A stretch of DNA of 18,476 nucleotides, taken from positions 1 to 18,476 of the forward strand of contig CAZGTQ010000088.1 of the NCBI GenBank assembly GCA_964528575.1, given 5' to 3'. Position numbers and translations under genes: made by a program. The notes beneath the pieces are model-generated. The model ran no database searches, was not told where the DNA came from, and saw only the letters and a list, made by a program, of their open reading frames with translations. The DNA is from CAZGTQ01 sp964528575 (GTDB lineage Bacteria; Planctomycetota; UBA1135; GCA-002686595). Below, piece after piece: positions 1 through 8,142 of this stretch (the stretch's first letter is position 1; each line of letters begins with the position of its first letter).

Positions 1-1621
1 GTGCGTGCGCCGCGCGGCGCAGCGCGTGCCGCGTTCCATTCCGGGCATCGAGCACGTCGAGGGGTGGCCGGAGAGCGTCGTCGCGGCGACGCGCGCGATC
101 GGCCGCTGCCGCGCGGGCTTCCGCACGCTGCCGGCGGACGAGTGGGTCGAGTCGCTGCGCGCCGAGCTCGCGCCGGAGGCGGCCGAGGCCGCGCGCTTCT
201 TGGGCGCGTACCGGCTCGCGAACCTGCGACGCTTCTTCCGAGCGCTGCTCGCGGCGCTCGAGGAGCGCGGCGGCGACGTCCACGGCGTCGTGCGCGCACT
301 GCGCGCGAACCTCGCACGCGAGGATCGCACCGAGGCGAGCCGGCCGGCGGACTCCGGCCAGGACGCGGTGCAGGTGCTGACGATCCACGGCGCGAAGGGG
401 CTCGAGTACCGCCACGTGTACGTCGCACAGGCGCACAAGATGGGTTTCCGCGGCGAGAGCGAGGGCAACGCCTTCGACCGGCGCGGCGCGGTCGCGTACC
501 GCGTGCTCGGGTGCCCCAATCCCGCGTGGTTCGAGTCGAAGCGCCAGCGCGAGCTCGCCGAGGCCGCCGAGCGCGTCCGTCTGCTCTACGTCGCGCTGAC
601 GCGCGCGCGCGATCGGCTCGTCGTGGTCGGCTCGTTCCGCCACGACGACAAGCGGCCCGGCTGGCGTCGCGCGGGACACTTCGTCGACCTCCTGCACCAC
701 CGCGCAGCGACCGATGCGGCGCTGGCCGGCGTGTACGGGCTCGCCGACCGGGAAGACGAGGCGAGCTTCGTCGACGGCGCGGGCGCGACGTGGCGGCTCG
801 CGGCGCGGATCGGCGAGGCCGGCGGCGCGCAGGGCGAGCGCGGCGCGGGCGACGGGCGCGACGACGCGCCGGTCGAGCCCGAGCGGATCGAGCGCGAGTC
901 GCAGATGCTCGCCGCCGACCGCGCGGCGGCGGCGCGGCGCATGGCGCGGCCGTACTCGAGCGTCGCGTCCGCCGAGGCGCATGGCGAGGCGAGCGAGCGA
1001 CGCGCCGGCGCGCGGTTCTCCGAGGGTGCGGCCGGCGGCACGGCGAGCGTGCTCGGCGCGAGCGGGCCGGGCGTGCGGCGCGAGCTCGCGCAGATCGCGG
1101 GGACCGCCGTGCACCGCGTGCTCGAGCGCTTCGACCTCGGCGCGGAGCCGGCGGAGGAGCTGGCGCGTTGGCGCGAGCGCGTGCCGGCGCTCGTCGCGGA
1201 GCAGCTCGCCGGCGACGACGCCGAGGCCGCGACGGCGCGCGCGCTCGCGCTGTGCGACGCGCTCGCGACGAACGGGACGCTCGATCGGCTCGTGGCGCTG
1301 CGCGAGCGCGTCGTCGCGCGCGAGCTGCCGGTGCTCGCTCCGATCGACGACGACGTCGCGGGCGACTGCGCGGACGCGGCCGTCGGCTTCGTGTCGGGCG
1401 CCATCGACCTCGTGTACGCGGATGAGGACGGCCGGCTCGTCGTCGTCGACTACAAGACCGACCGCGTCGGCGGCGCCGAGCTCGACGCGCGCGCCGCGAC
1501 GTACCGCGCGCAGGGCCGCGTGTACGTCGAGTCGCTCGCCGACGCGCTCGGGCTCGCCGCCGACCGGACGCCGCGCTTCGAGCTGTGGTTCCTCGATTCG
1601 GGCGCGGTGTGGCGCGCTTGA
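1..1621 (+). CDS. AddA/RecB-type UvrD-family helicase-nuclease, C-terminal part
   Basis: The 5' end lies outside the window; codons are in frame from base 2 and the stop is TGA at 1619-1621. What is left is the second half of a superfamily 1A DNA helicase fused to a RecB-type nuclease. Visible helicase motifs are VLTIHGAKGLEY (motif V region, about residue 125 counting from base 5) and LLYVALTRARDR (motif VI, residues 193-204). A poorly conserved Ala/Arg-rich linker follows. The nuclease domain shows AGTAVHRVLERFD, then GAIDLVY with Asp468 and VVVDYKTD with Asp482 and Lys484, which is the D...DxK active site of the PD-(D/E)XK superfamily. The known role of this architecture is ATP-driven unwinding and trimming of double-strand ends before RecA loading. 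The partner (AddB-like) and the Walker A/B motifs would lie upstream and cannot be seen. AddA itself or a related single-subunit UvrD-nuclease are both possible. Confidence 0.88.
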   Translation, partial: CVRRAAQRVPRSIPGIEHVEGWPESVVAATRAIGRCRAGFRTLPADEWVESLRAELAPEAAEAARFLGAYRLANLRRFFRALLAALEERGGDVHGVVRALRANLAREDRTEASRPADSGQDAVQVLTIHGAKGLEYRHVYVAQAHKMGFRGESEGNAFDRRGAVAYRVLGCPNPAWFESKRQRELAEAAERVRLLYVALTRARDRLVVVGSFRHDDKRPGWRRAGHFVDLLHHRAATDAALAGVYGLADREDEASFVDGAGATWRLAARIGEAGGAQGERGAGDGRDDAPVEPERIERESQMLAADRAAAARRMARPYSSVASAEAHGEASERRAGARFSEGAAGGTASVLGASGPGVRRELAQIAGTAVHRVLERFDLGAEPAEELARWRERVPALVAEQLAGDDAEAATARALALCDALATNGTLDRLVALRERVVARELPVLAPIDDDVAGDCADAAVGFVSGAIDLVYADEDGRLVVVDYKTDRVGGAELDARAATYRAQGRVYVESLADALGLAADRTPRFELWFLDSGAVWRA

Positions 1622-1635
1622 GCGGAGCCGCGCTC

Positions 1636-2397
1636 GTGCGGCGCGCGCACGCGGACGGCCTGGTCGTGTGGCGCTCGCCCGCGCTCGAGGCGCTCGGCGT
1701 GCCGCACGCGTTCACGACGCGGCTCGGGCTCGCGCCGCACGCGCTCGAGCTCGAGGCGCTCGGCGGCGCGCACTTGGCGCCGCTGCGCGACGCCGCCGGG
1801 CTCGCCGCGGACGCGCGGATCGTCGGCGCGCGTCAAGTGCACGGCGCGCGCGTGTGCGATGCCGAGGACGCTCTCGCGGAGCCCGCGCCCGAGGCCGACG
1901 CGCTCGTCACGGGGCGAGCGGATCGCGCGCTCGTCGTGCGCGTCGCCGACTGCGTGCCGGTGCTGCTGGCGAGCGCGGACGGCACGCGCGTCGCGGCGGC
2001 GCACGCGGGTTGGCGCGGCCTCGTCGCGGGCGTGCTGCCGGCGGCGCTCGACGCGCTCGGCGGCGCCGCGGTCGCGGCGCTCGGGCCGAGCCTGTGCCGC
2101 GCGTGCTGCGAGATGGGCGACGAGGTCGTGGCCGCGTTCGTCGCGGCGGAGCTCGAGGAGGCGGTGCGCCGCCGCGCGGGCGCGAAGGCGACCGTGGACC
2201 TGCGCGCGGCGGCGTCGCTCCAGCTCGCGCGGGCGGGCGTCGCGACGATCGACGCGTCGGAGCGCTGCTCGTGGGAGGACGAGGACGAGCTCTTCTCCTA
2301 CCGCCGCGACGTCACGCACCGGGGCGGGACGACCGGGCGGATGGGCGCGCTCGTCGCTCCCGCGGCGGCCGCGATCACGACCAGGGCGTCGCGGTGA
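1636..2397 (+). CDS. pgeF: YfiH/PgeF family protein (multicopper polyphenol oxidase fold; peptidoglycan editing factor)
   Basis: About 253 aa, the usual length of the DUF152/YfiH family. The three metal or active-site residues are in place: His69 in RQVHG, Cys106 in VADCVPVLL and His123 in AHAGWRG, almost the spacing of E. coli YfiH. LGPSLCRACCEMGDEV and TGRMGALVA are further family signatures. Family members have been described as cytosolic enzymes that prevent wrong residues from entering peptidoglycan precursors, and as purine-nucleoside or polyphenol-acting enzymes; the sequence does not choose between these. I prefer GTG 1636 because GGAG sits at 1624-1627, 8 nt upstream, and the family homology begins just after it. 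TTG 1618, GTG 1609 and GTG 1585 are in-frame alternatives that would overlap the helicase gene. The gene is closely coupled to the helicase gene, and its last 23 nt overlap the convergent hydrolase gene. Confidence 0.9.
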   Translation: MRRAHADGLVVWRSPALEALGVPHAFTTRLGLAPHALELEALGGAHLAPLRDAAGLAADARIVGARQVHGARVCDAEDALAEPAPEADALVTGRADRALVVRVADCVPVLLASADGTRVAAAHAGWRGLVAGVLPAALDALGGAAVAALGPSLCRACCEMGDEVVAAFVAAELEEAVRRRAGAKATVDLRAAASLQLARAGVATIDASERCSWEDEDELFSYRRDVTHRGGTTGRMGALVAPAAAAITTRASR

Positions 2398-3895
2398 GCT
2401 CGAGCGTGGCGCGGATGCCGGGTCGCCCGTGCGACTCGATCGGGATCGCGAACACCGTCCCGCCCTCCGGCGACAGCGCGTCCATGCGCTCGGCCTTCGA
2501 CGGCGTCGGGTCGCTCGCCGTCGCGTTCGAGCCGTAGCGCACGCTCCAGTCGCCGCCCTCCTCGGTCGGCGGGACGGCGGCGACGACGATCGTGGCGTGG
2601 AAGAGGTCGGCGCCCTCGACGTGCAGGTCCGGCCACCACGAGCGGTCGACCTCGTACTCGGGGATCTTGACCGCGAGGTCGACGGCGAAGACGAGCGGGC
2701 CGGCGCCCTTGCGCGTGCGGTGCCGCGTCGCGAGGTACACGCTGAAGAGGTGCGGATGGCGCGCGTCCGGGCCGCGCAGCTCGTCGAATTCGCGGAAGAT
2801 GGCCGACGCCTCCCCGACGAGCCGGCGGTGCAGGTCGTAGCGCGCGCCGCGCGGCCGCACGACCGTCTCGAAGTGGTACGAGGCGCGTACGCGCTTGCCC
2901 TCGTCGAGCGCCTTCTGCACGCGCGCGGGGAGCGAGAGCTCGTGCACGCGCAGCAAGCCGTCCACGCGCACGTCGCCGAACAAGAAGCGCGTCAGGTTCT
3001 GGTAGCCCTCCTCGGAGTTGACGATCCCGTAGTGCCCGCTGTGGCTGCGGTGGACCATCGCGCGCGGCGTCCCGCGCACCGTGGCGTTGTCGATCCGCAC
3101 GAGCCCGTCGCTGATCGGTCCGACGGCGCGTGCCGCCCAACCGCCGGCGGTGTCGTAGTCGCGCGCGTTCGTGCCGACGAGCGAAAAGAAGCGGCGCGGG
3201 TCGAACTTCCCCTCGAGCGAGTCGGCGCGCTCGCCCGGCTCGCGGAGGTCCAGGAACGAGCGCATGCGAGCGCGGTTGAAGTTGTCCTTGTTGTTCAGCG
3301 TGAAGAACGACGGCATGTTGCCGATCACGCGCATGTCGATGCCGTTGTGCGGCGTCGCGTACGTGAAGACCTTGTCGACGGCGGCGCGGTTCTCCGCCTT
3401 CGTGTTCAGCGAGTGGTTCTGGAGGAACGCGCGGCAGATGAGGCCGCCCATCGAGTGCGCGACGAGGTACACCCGGAAGCCCTCCGGCTGGAATCCGTCG
3501 TTCGCGCAGACCTGCGTACGCACGCGCTCGATCAGGGCGTCGAGCCCCTCCGCGTGCGCCTCGATCTCCGATCGCTCGCCGTCGCCCAGATCCTCGGACG
3601 CGCTGTCGTAGTAGCGGTAGATCACGACGCTGCGGCACGGGATCGGCCGCTCGACCGGGATGTCGTCCCCGTCCGAGTAGACGTCGGAGTAACCGAAGTC
3701 CTTCATGAGCCGTACGAGCGGCGACTCGAAGACGTGTCGGACGACGTGGCCGTCCCAGCGCTGGCGCGCCTTCGTCGCGCCGAGGTTGAAGCCCATGTAG
3801 GGCGTGGCCACGGTGTCCTCGACCTCGGAGCCCGTGCCGGCGTATCCGCGCACGTAGATGATCGGGTGGAACGGAGCTTCTGTTTCGCGAGCCAT
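2375..3895 (-). CDS. Alpha/beta-hydrolase, lipase/PGAP1-like
   Basis: 506 aa, starting at ATG 3895 with a strong GAGGAGAG ribosome site just upstream. The N-terminal half is an alpha/beta-hydrolase. HPIIYVRGYAG is the oxyanion-hole region. The nucleophile elbow is VAHSMGG with Ser148, followed by FTYATPHNGID. Asp263 in SDGLVRID and His285 or His288 in RSHSGHYG are the likely acid and base. This layout (HSMGG, then TPHxG, then a late D and H) is typical of triacylglycerol lipase/PGAP1-like esterases. The last 170 or so residues form no domain I recognise; they look beta-rich, with VEGADLFHATIVVAAVPP near the end. No signal peptide is evident, so the protein is predicted to be cytosolic and its substrate is unknown. 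The 3' end overlaps pgeF convergently, and the gene diverges from the M3 peptidase gene across 96 bp. Confidence 0.82.
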   Translation of the reverse strand: MARETEAPFHPIIYVRGYAGTGSEVEDTVATPYMGFNLGATKARQRWDGHVVRHVFESPLVRLMKDFGYSDVYSDGDDIPVERPIPCRSVVIYRYYDSASEDLGDGERSEIEAHAEGLDALIERVRTQVCANDGFQPEGFRVYLVAHSMGGLICRAFLQNHSLNTKAENRAAVDKVFTYATPHNGIDMRVIGNMPSFFTLNNKDNFNRARMRSFLDLREPGERADSLEGKFDPRRFFSLVGTNARDYDTAGGWAARAVGPISDGLVRIDNATVRGTPRAMVHRSHSGHYGIVNSEEGYQNLTRFLFGDVRVDGLLRVHELSLPARVQKALDEGKRVRASYHFETVVRPRGARYDLHRRLVGEASAIFREFDELRGPDARHPHLFSVYLATRHRTRKGAGPLVFAVDLAVKIPEYEVDRSWWPDLHVEGADLFHATIVVAAVPPTEEGGDWSVRYGSNATASDPTPSKAERMDALSPEGGTVFAIPIESHGRPGIRATLELTATPWS

Positions 3896-3938
3896 GCCTC
3901 TCTCCTCTCGCCGCCGGCCTCGATCCGGCGGCCCGCGG

Positions 3939-3944
3939 ATTCTA
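3939..3944 (-). promoter_or_regulatory. -10-like element for the hydrolase gene
   Basis: Read on the minus strand this is TAGAAT, one mismatch from TATAAT, in an unusually A/T-rich spot of the short divergent gap. It would give a leader of roughly 37 nt containing the GAGGAGAG ribosome site. No convincing -35 is visible at 17 nt (AGGAGT). Confidence 0.4.
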
Positions 3945-3958
3945 TGCCTTCTTCCCGC

Positions 3959-3964
3959 TACACT
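3959..3964 (+). promoter_or_regulatory. -10-like element for the M3 peptidase gene
   Basis: TACACT (four of six matches to TATAAT) within GCTACACTCC. Transcription would start near 3971, leaving a leader of about 20 nt that holds the GGAGGT ribosome site at 3981-3986. The same hexamer precedes the HAF-repeat gene at 11693. The minus-strand -10 of the hydrolase gene lies only 14 bp away, so the two divergent promoters probably compete for the same DNA. Confidence 0.4.
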
Positions 3965-3991
3965 CCTGCGCTCTCACCCCGGAGGTCTCTC

Positions 3992-5992
3992 ATGTTTCGT
4001 GCTCCGCTCCTCGCGCTCGCGTTCGCCGCCGCTCCCTCGCTCGTCACCGCTCAGGACGAGCCGTCGCCGATCGCCGACGCGATCGCGCGTGCCGACCGAG
4101 CGCTCGACGCGATCGCGACGCGGCCCGCGGCGGAGCGCACGCTCGAGAACACCGTGCGCGCGATCGACGACGTGCAGGCGCGCTTCTTCCTCGAAGCGCG
4201 CATGCCGGGTTTCCTGGGGCAGGTCTCCACGGATCCGGACGAGCGGGACCTCGGCGAGCGCGCGTCGATCGACCTGCGCAACTGGTTCGACCGGCTGCTG
4301 CGGCGCGAGGACCTGTACCACGCCGTGCAGTCGATCGCGGAGCGCGAGCTCCCGCTCGAGGGCGAAGGCGCGCGCTACCTCGCGCGCCTGCTGCGCGATT
4401 TCCGGCGCGCGGGGATGGCGCTGCCGGTCGAGCAGCGCGCGCGCCTCGCGCTGATCGACGAGCAGCTCACCGAGCTCGGCGCGGAGTTCCAGAAGAACAT
4501 CAACGACGACGAGAGCGTGCTGCTGCTCACCGCGGAGGAGTGCCAAGGCGTGCCGCAGGACTTCCGCGAGTCGCTGCCGCGCCTCGCGGGCCTGTACGTC
4601 GTCGAGCTGAAGGGGCCGAGCGTGCGCCCGTTCTGGAACAACTGCGAGGTCGAGGACACGCGCCGCAAGCTCACAGTCGCCTACAACCGGCGCGGCGGGC
4701 AGAAGAACGTCGGCGTGCTCGAGAAGATGATCGCGCTGCGCGCCGAGAAGGCGCACATCCTCGGCTACGAGGACATCGCCGAGTACGAGATCGAAGTGAA
4801 GATGGCGCAGGAGCCGGAGACGGTCTGGAGCTTCTACGAGGATCTGCGGCCCAAGCTGCGCGAGAAAGCGCTCGCCGATTTCGCGGAGTTCGAGGCGGCC
4901 AAGCGCGAGCACACGGGCGATCCGAACGCGCAGTTCGGCCAGTGGGACTTCAGCTTCTATGCGAGCTGGCTGATGCGCGAGCGCTACGCCGTCGATCGCG
5001 AGAAGGTGCGCGAGTATCTGCCGTTGGAGAACGTCGTGCAGGGCCTGTTCGAAGTGACGCAGGAGCTGTTCGGGCTGCGTTTCGAGGACGCCACGGGGCG
5101 CGCCGAGGAGAAGGGACGGCTGATCTGGCACGAGGACGTGCGTCTGTTCGAGGTGCACGACCGCGAGAGCGGCGAGCTGCTCGGCGAGTTCTACATCGAC
5201 CTGCACCCGCGACCGGGCAAGTACACGCACGCGGCGCAGTTCCCGCTCGCGCTGCGCAAGCGCTGGCCGGACGGCTCGCTCACGCTCCCGCTCGTCGCGC
5301 TCGTGTGCAACTTCACCAAGCCGACGGCCGAGCGCCCCGCGCTCCTCACGCACGACGAGGTCGAGACGTTCTTCCACGAGTTCGGCCACTGCCTGCACTC
5401 GATCCTGACCGAGGCGGACTACGCGGAGTTCTCCGGCACCGCGGTGGCGCGCGACTTCGTCGAGGCGCCGTCGCAGATGCTCGAGAACTGGATCTGGGAC
5501 GCGGGCGTCCTCGCGCGCTTCGCGAAGCACTACGAGACGGGCGAGCCGCTGCCGAAGGAGATGCTCGACGGGCTCGTCGCGGCGAAGAACCTCGGCTCGG
5601 GCCTCTCGACCGAAGGGCAGGTCTTCCTCGGCATGATGGACCTCGCGTTCCACACCGACCCCGACGGCATCGTCGACACGAACGAGGTGCGCAACCGCGT
5701 GTACGCCGAGACGCGCTTGTTCGAGTCGCTCGACGTCCCGAGCCAGGCGGCGTTCGGCCACATGGTCGGCTACGAGGCGGGCTACTACGGTTATCTCTGG
5801 TCGCTCGTCTACGCCCAGGACATGTTCAGCCGCTTCGAGAAGGAGGGGATCATGAACCCCGCCGTCGCGGCCGAGTACCGCGAGAAGATCCTCGCGCAGG
5901 GCGGCACCCGCGAAGCGCTCGACATGGTGCGCGACTTTCTGGGCCGCGAGCCGAACTCGGACGCGTTCCTGCGCAGCCTGGGACTGGACTGA
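3992..5992 (+). CDS. Exported M3 family zinc metallopeptidase (oligopeptidase A/Dcp/thimet-like)
   Basis: 666 aa from ATG 3992, fixed by a perfect GGAGGT 5 nt upstream and a signal peptide immediately after it (MFRAPLLALAFAAAPSLVTA, likely cut before QDEPSP). The reading frame stays open far upstream by chance, but that part is not this gene. The zinc site is HEFGHCLH with His462, Glu463 and His466. The third ligand is Glu491 in RDFVEAPSQ, with SGT just before, as in all M3 peptidases. The substrate-binding region appears as GHMVGYEAGYYGYLWS near the C-terminus. Family members cut short unfolded peptides. Most are cytosolic, so the signal peptide suggests digestion of peptides in the periplasm or at the cell surface. 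It is transcribed away from the lipase-like gene and ends 3 nt from the convergent YkgJ-type gene. Confidence 0.95.
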   Translation: MFRAPLLALAFAAAPSLVTAQDEPSPIADAIARADRALDAIATRPAAERTLENTVRAIDDVQARFFLEARMPGFLGQVSTDPDERDLGERASIDLRNWFDRLLRREDLYHAVQSIAERELPLEGEGARYLARLLRDFRRAGMALPVEQRARLALIDEQLTELGAEFQKNINDDESVLLLTAEECQGVPQDFRESLPRLAGLYVVELKGPSVRPFWNNCEVEDTRRKLTVAYNRRGGQKNVGVLEKMIALRAEKAHILGYEDIAEYEIEVKMAQEPETVWSFYEDLRPKLREKALADFAEFEAAKREHTGDPNAQFGQWDFSFYASWLMRERYAVDREKVREYLPLENVVQGLFEVTQELFGLRFEDATGRAEEKGRLIWHEDVRLFEVHDRESGELLGEFYIDLHPRPGKYTHAAQFPLALRKRWPDGSLTLPLVALVCNFTKPTAERPALLTHDEVETFFHEFGHCLHSILTEADYAEFSGTAVARDFVEAPSQMLENWIWDAGVLARFAKHYETGEPLPKEMLDGLVAAKNLGSGLSTEGQVFLGMMDLAFHTDPDGIVDTNEVRNRVYAETRLFESLDVPSQAAFGHMVGYEAGYYGYLWSLVYAQDMFSRFEKEGIMNPAVAAEYREKILAQGGTREALDMVRDFLGREPNSDAFLRSLGLD

Positions 5993-5995
5993 GAG

Positions 5996-6718
5996 CTACG
6001 CCGCGCGGCGCGGGGGACGGGTCGGCGGCCGCTCGTCGTCCGGTCCGCGCTCCGCGTCCGCGCCCGCCTCGAGCGCGGCCAAGCGGCGCGCGAGCAGCTC
6101 GGCCTCGAGCGCGAGACGCAGCGCGTCGTTGAGCGGGAGCTGGCGCGCGCCGTCGTCGGGTCGCTCGCCCGCGACGGCGCGCGCGAAGTCGCCGAAGAGC
6201 GGCGCCTCGCCGCCCGCGCGCACCTCGGCGCGCGCACGCTCGACCGCTTCCGGCCGCTCTGCGTGCATCACGGCGCACGCGACGAGCTCCGGAGCGCCGT
6301 TGCGATCGCGCCGCGCCGTGAAGCCGAACAGGCGGCAGACGAGCGGACGCTCGGCGTACGCGCCGCAGCGGCCGCGGCGCGGGTCGGCAGGATCGGGCTC
6401 GTAGAGCGCGCAACGGCGCTCGCCGGCCGCCGCGAGCGCGCCCAGGCGCTCGAGCACCGCTCCCGCGACGCCGCTGTCGCAGAGCGCGCTCGCCAGCGGA
6501 CGCACCTCGGCGAGCGTCGTCTCGACGTCCGGCGAGAGGCAGCACGCGCCGCAGCCCGGCGGGCACGCGAGGGCCGTACGCAGCGCGAGGCGGCCCGTCT
6601 CGGCGTCGGCCCGCGCGAAGAGCTCGCGGCAGCGATGGGACCAGGGGGGCAAGGGCGGGCGGGCGCTTTCTGGGGCGGCGGGAAGATGCCGCCGGCCCGG
6701 GAGGCCGTCAAGGGGCAC
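5996..6718 (-). CDS. YkgJ/UPF0153-type cysteine-cluster protein
   Basis: About 240 aa. The core is the cysteine cluster CPPGCGACC (first Cys near residue 52 from this start), followed by GRCGAYAERPLVCRLFGF and a late Cys in VACAVMH. Together these are the signature of the YkgJ/UPF0153 (PF03692) family, thought to bind zinc or an Fe-S cluster; the biochemical role is not established. The C-terminal tail is charged and poorly conserved (PPTRPPRRAA). The start is uncertain: no ATG precedes the cluster. GTG 6718 was chosen; TTG 6757, TTG 6736 and TTG 6652 are in-frame alternatives, none with a clear ribosome site. The gene is divergent from the AraC-type regulator gene, about 50 bp away, so that regulator may also act on it. 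Confidence 0.78.
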   Translation of the reverse strand: MPLDGLPGRRHLPAAPESARPPLPPWSHRCRELFARADAETGRLALRTALACPPGCGACCLSPDVETTLAEVRPLASALCDSGVAGAVLERLGALAAAGERRCALYEPDPADPRRGRCGAYAERPLVCRLFGFTARRDRNGAPELVACAVMHAERPEAVERARAEVRAGGEAPLFGDFARAVAGERPDDGARQLPLNDALRLALEAELLARRLAALEAGADAERGPDDERPPTRPPRRAA

Positions 6719-6752
6719 CGCGCGCCGCGTCCCCAACCAGCCGGAGCCGCGG

Positions 6753-6758
6753 TACAAG
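6753..6758 (+). promoter_or_regulatory. Possible -10 element of the AraC-type gene
   Basis: TACAAG, 9 nt before the GTG start at 6768. If it is used, the message would begin at or next to the start codon. No Shine-Dalgarno better than AAGAGAA is present. Support is weak and rests on similarity to the TACACT and GACAAT elements at 11693 and 9757. Confidence 0.25.
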
Positions 6759-6767
6759 AGAACGAGC

Positions 6768-7592
6768 GTGGACTACGTCGAGCACCTTCCCGCCCCGCGC
6801 CTGCGGCCGTTCGTGCGGTGCCTGTGGCGCCTGCGCGCGCCGTCCCCGGGCGGGGTCGAGCGCATCCTGCCCGACGGTTGCGCCGAGATCGTCCTGAACC
6901 GCGCCGACCCGTTCCGGCGCGTGCGCGATGGACACGGGACGCCCCAGCCGGTCGCGCTCGCCGTCGGCCAGCTCGAACGCCCGCTCTCGGTCGAGCCCAC
7001 CGGCGCGGTCGACCTCGCAGGCGTGCGCTTCGAGCCCGGCGGGCTCTTCGCGCTGCTCGGCGCGCCGATGCACGAGCTGACCGGCCGCGACGTCGAGCTC
7101 GACCAGCTCGACCGGCGTCTCGCGGCGTCGCTGGCCGCCGCGACCACGCTCGTCGAGCTCGAGGAGGCGCTCGTGCGCCGGCTCGACGCGCGCGGCGTCG
7201 CGAGCACGGCGGGCGCCGGGCTCGTCGGCGCCGCGATGCGCGCGATGGAGCGCGGCGCGACGACGGCCGGCGAGCTGACGCGCGTCCTCGCGGTCCCGCG
7301 CCGCTCGCTCGAGCGGCTCTTCCGCAACGAAGTGGGCCTCGCGCCGAAGCGCTACTTGCGCGTCCGCCGCTTCCAGTCGCTGTGGCGCGCGCTCGCGGCC
7401 GGCCGCCCCGCGCGCGGCTGGGCCGACCTCGCCGCGGCACACGGCTTCGCCGACCAGTCCCACCTGATCCGCGAGTTCCGCGCGCTCGCCGGGACGACGC
7501 CGCAGCGGCACCTGGCCGAGCGCACGCCGCTCGCCGGCTGCTTCGAGGGCGCCGAGCCGTCGCCGGAGATGTCGCATTCGTCCAATCGCTGA
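6768..7592 (+). CDS. AraC-family transcriptional regulator with DUF6597-like N-terminal domain
   Basis: 274 aa from GTG 6768. The N-terminus (YVEHLPAPRLRPFVRCLWRL, then ILPDGCAEIVLN) matches the DUF6597-type sensor half found in many AraC regulators. The middle (AGVRFEPGGLFALLGAP) belongs to the same domain. The C-terminal third holds the two helix-turn-helix units: GELTRVLAVPRRSLERLF with KRYLRVRRFQSL, then the AraC signature AAAHGFADQSHLIREFRAL-AGTTPQRHL. It is therefore a DNA-binding regulator; the ligand is unknown. It stands between the divergent YkgJ-type gene and, 55 nt downstream, the DUF6265-like exported protein, both candidate targets. Related AraC proteins are often autoregulated, but I see no clear operator repeat in the short upstream gap. 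Confidence 0.9.
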   Translation: MDYVEHLPAPRLRPFVRCLWRLRAPSPGGVERILPDGCAEIVLNRADPFRRVRDGHGTPQPVALAVGQLERPLSVEPTGAVDLAGVRFEPGGLFALLGAPMHELTGRDVELDQLDRRLAASLAAATTLVELEEALVRRLDARGVASTAGAGLVGAAMRAMERGATTAGELTRVLAVPRRSLERLFRNEVGLAPKRYLRVRRFQSLWRALAAGRPARGWADLAAAHGFADQSHLIREFRALAGTTPQRHLAERTPLAGCFEGAEPSPEMSHSSNR

Positions 7593-7647
7593 GGCGGGCC
7601 GGCGCGCGACGATCGCCGGGAACCCTTTGACGACAGGAGAAAGAGCC

Positions 7648-8139
7648 ATGAACCGTTCCCGCCGTTCGCTGATCGCCGCGTCCGTCCTCGCGCTCGCCGC
7701 TCTCGCCGCCGCGTTCGCCCGCCCCCAGGAGCCCGAGCGCGCCCCCCGCGTCGCCGATCTCGGCTGGCTCGCCGGCACGTGGAGCGGCGACATGTGGGGC
7801 GGCCGCTTCGTCGCGTACTACTCGAGCGCGGAGGGCGGTAAGGTGCTCAGCCACAGCAAGCTGATCGAGGACGGCAAGGTCGGGTTCTACGAGTTCGAGG
7901 TCTTCGAGGAGCGCGATGGCGCCGTGGCGCTCCAGCCCTACCCGGCCGGGAAGCCCGCCGTCGGCTTCCGCCTCGCGTCGCTCGACCGCGCAGCGCGCAA
8001 GGCGACGTTCGAGAACCCGAAGAAGGACTACCCGACGCGCATCGTGTACGAGCGCGTCGCGGACGACCGTTTGACGATCGTGCTGAGCGATCCGCACGGC
8101 GGGAGCGACAAGGTCGAGCGCTTCGAGCTCGCGCGCTGA
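7648..8139 (+). CDS. Exported DUF6265-like protein
   Basis: 163 aa. ATG 7648 follows AGGAGA at 7635-7640 with good spacing. The N-terminus MNRSRRSLIAASVLALAALA is a signal peptide; SRRSLI resembles a weak twin-arginine motif, but an ordinary Sec signal is equally possible. The mature part follows the DUF6265 pattern: DLGWLAGTWSGD at the start, GGKVLSHSKLIEDGKVGFYEF in the middle, then TFENPKKDYPTRIVYERV and a C-terminal strand. Proteins of this family are small beta-barrels resembling lipocalin or THAP4-like folds and have no established function. It is followed after 3 nt by the 523-aa protein gene, so the two are probably co-transcribed. Confidence 0.8.
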   Translation: MNRSRRSLIAASVLALAALAAAFARPQEPERAPRVADLGWLAGTWSGDMWGGRFVAYYSSAEGGKVLSHSKLIEDGKVGFYEFEVFEERDGAVALQPYPAGKPAVGFRLASLDRAARKATFENPKKDYPTRIVYERVADDRLTIVLSDPHGGSDKVERFELAR

Positions 8140-8142
8140 CGC

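Noticed and set aside
1859..3991. In-frame upstream extension of the M3 peptidase frame (711 codons)
   Set aside because: It runs antisense to the hydrolase and overlaps pgeF, has Arg/Val-rich shadow composition, and the real start at 3992 has GGAGGT and a signal peptide.
3974..5761. Minus-strand open frame of 595 codons opposite the M3 gene
   Set aside because: Shadow of the M3 coding frame; no motifs, composition dominated by Arg, Leu, Glu and Val.
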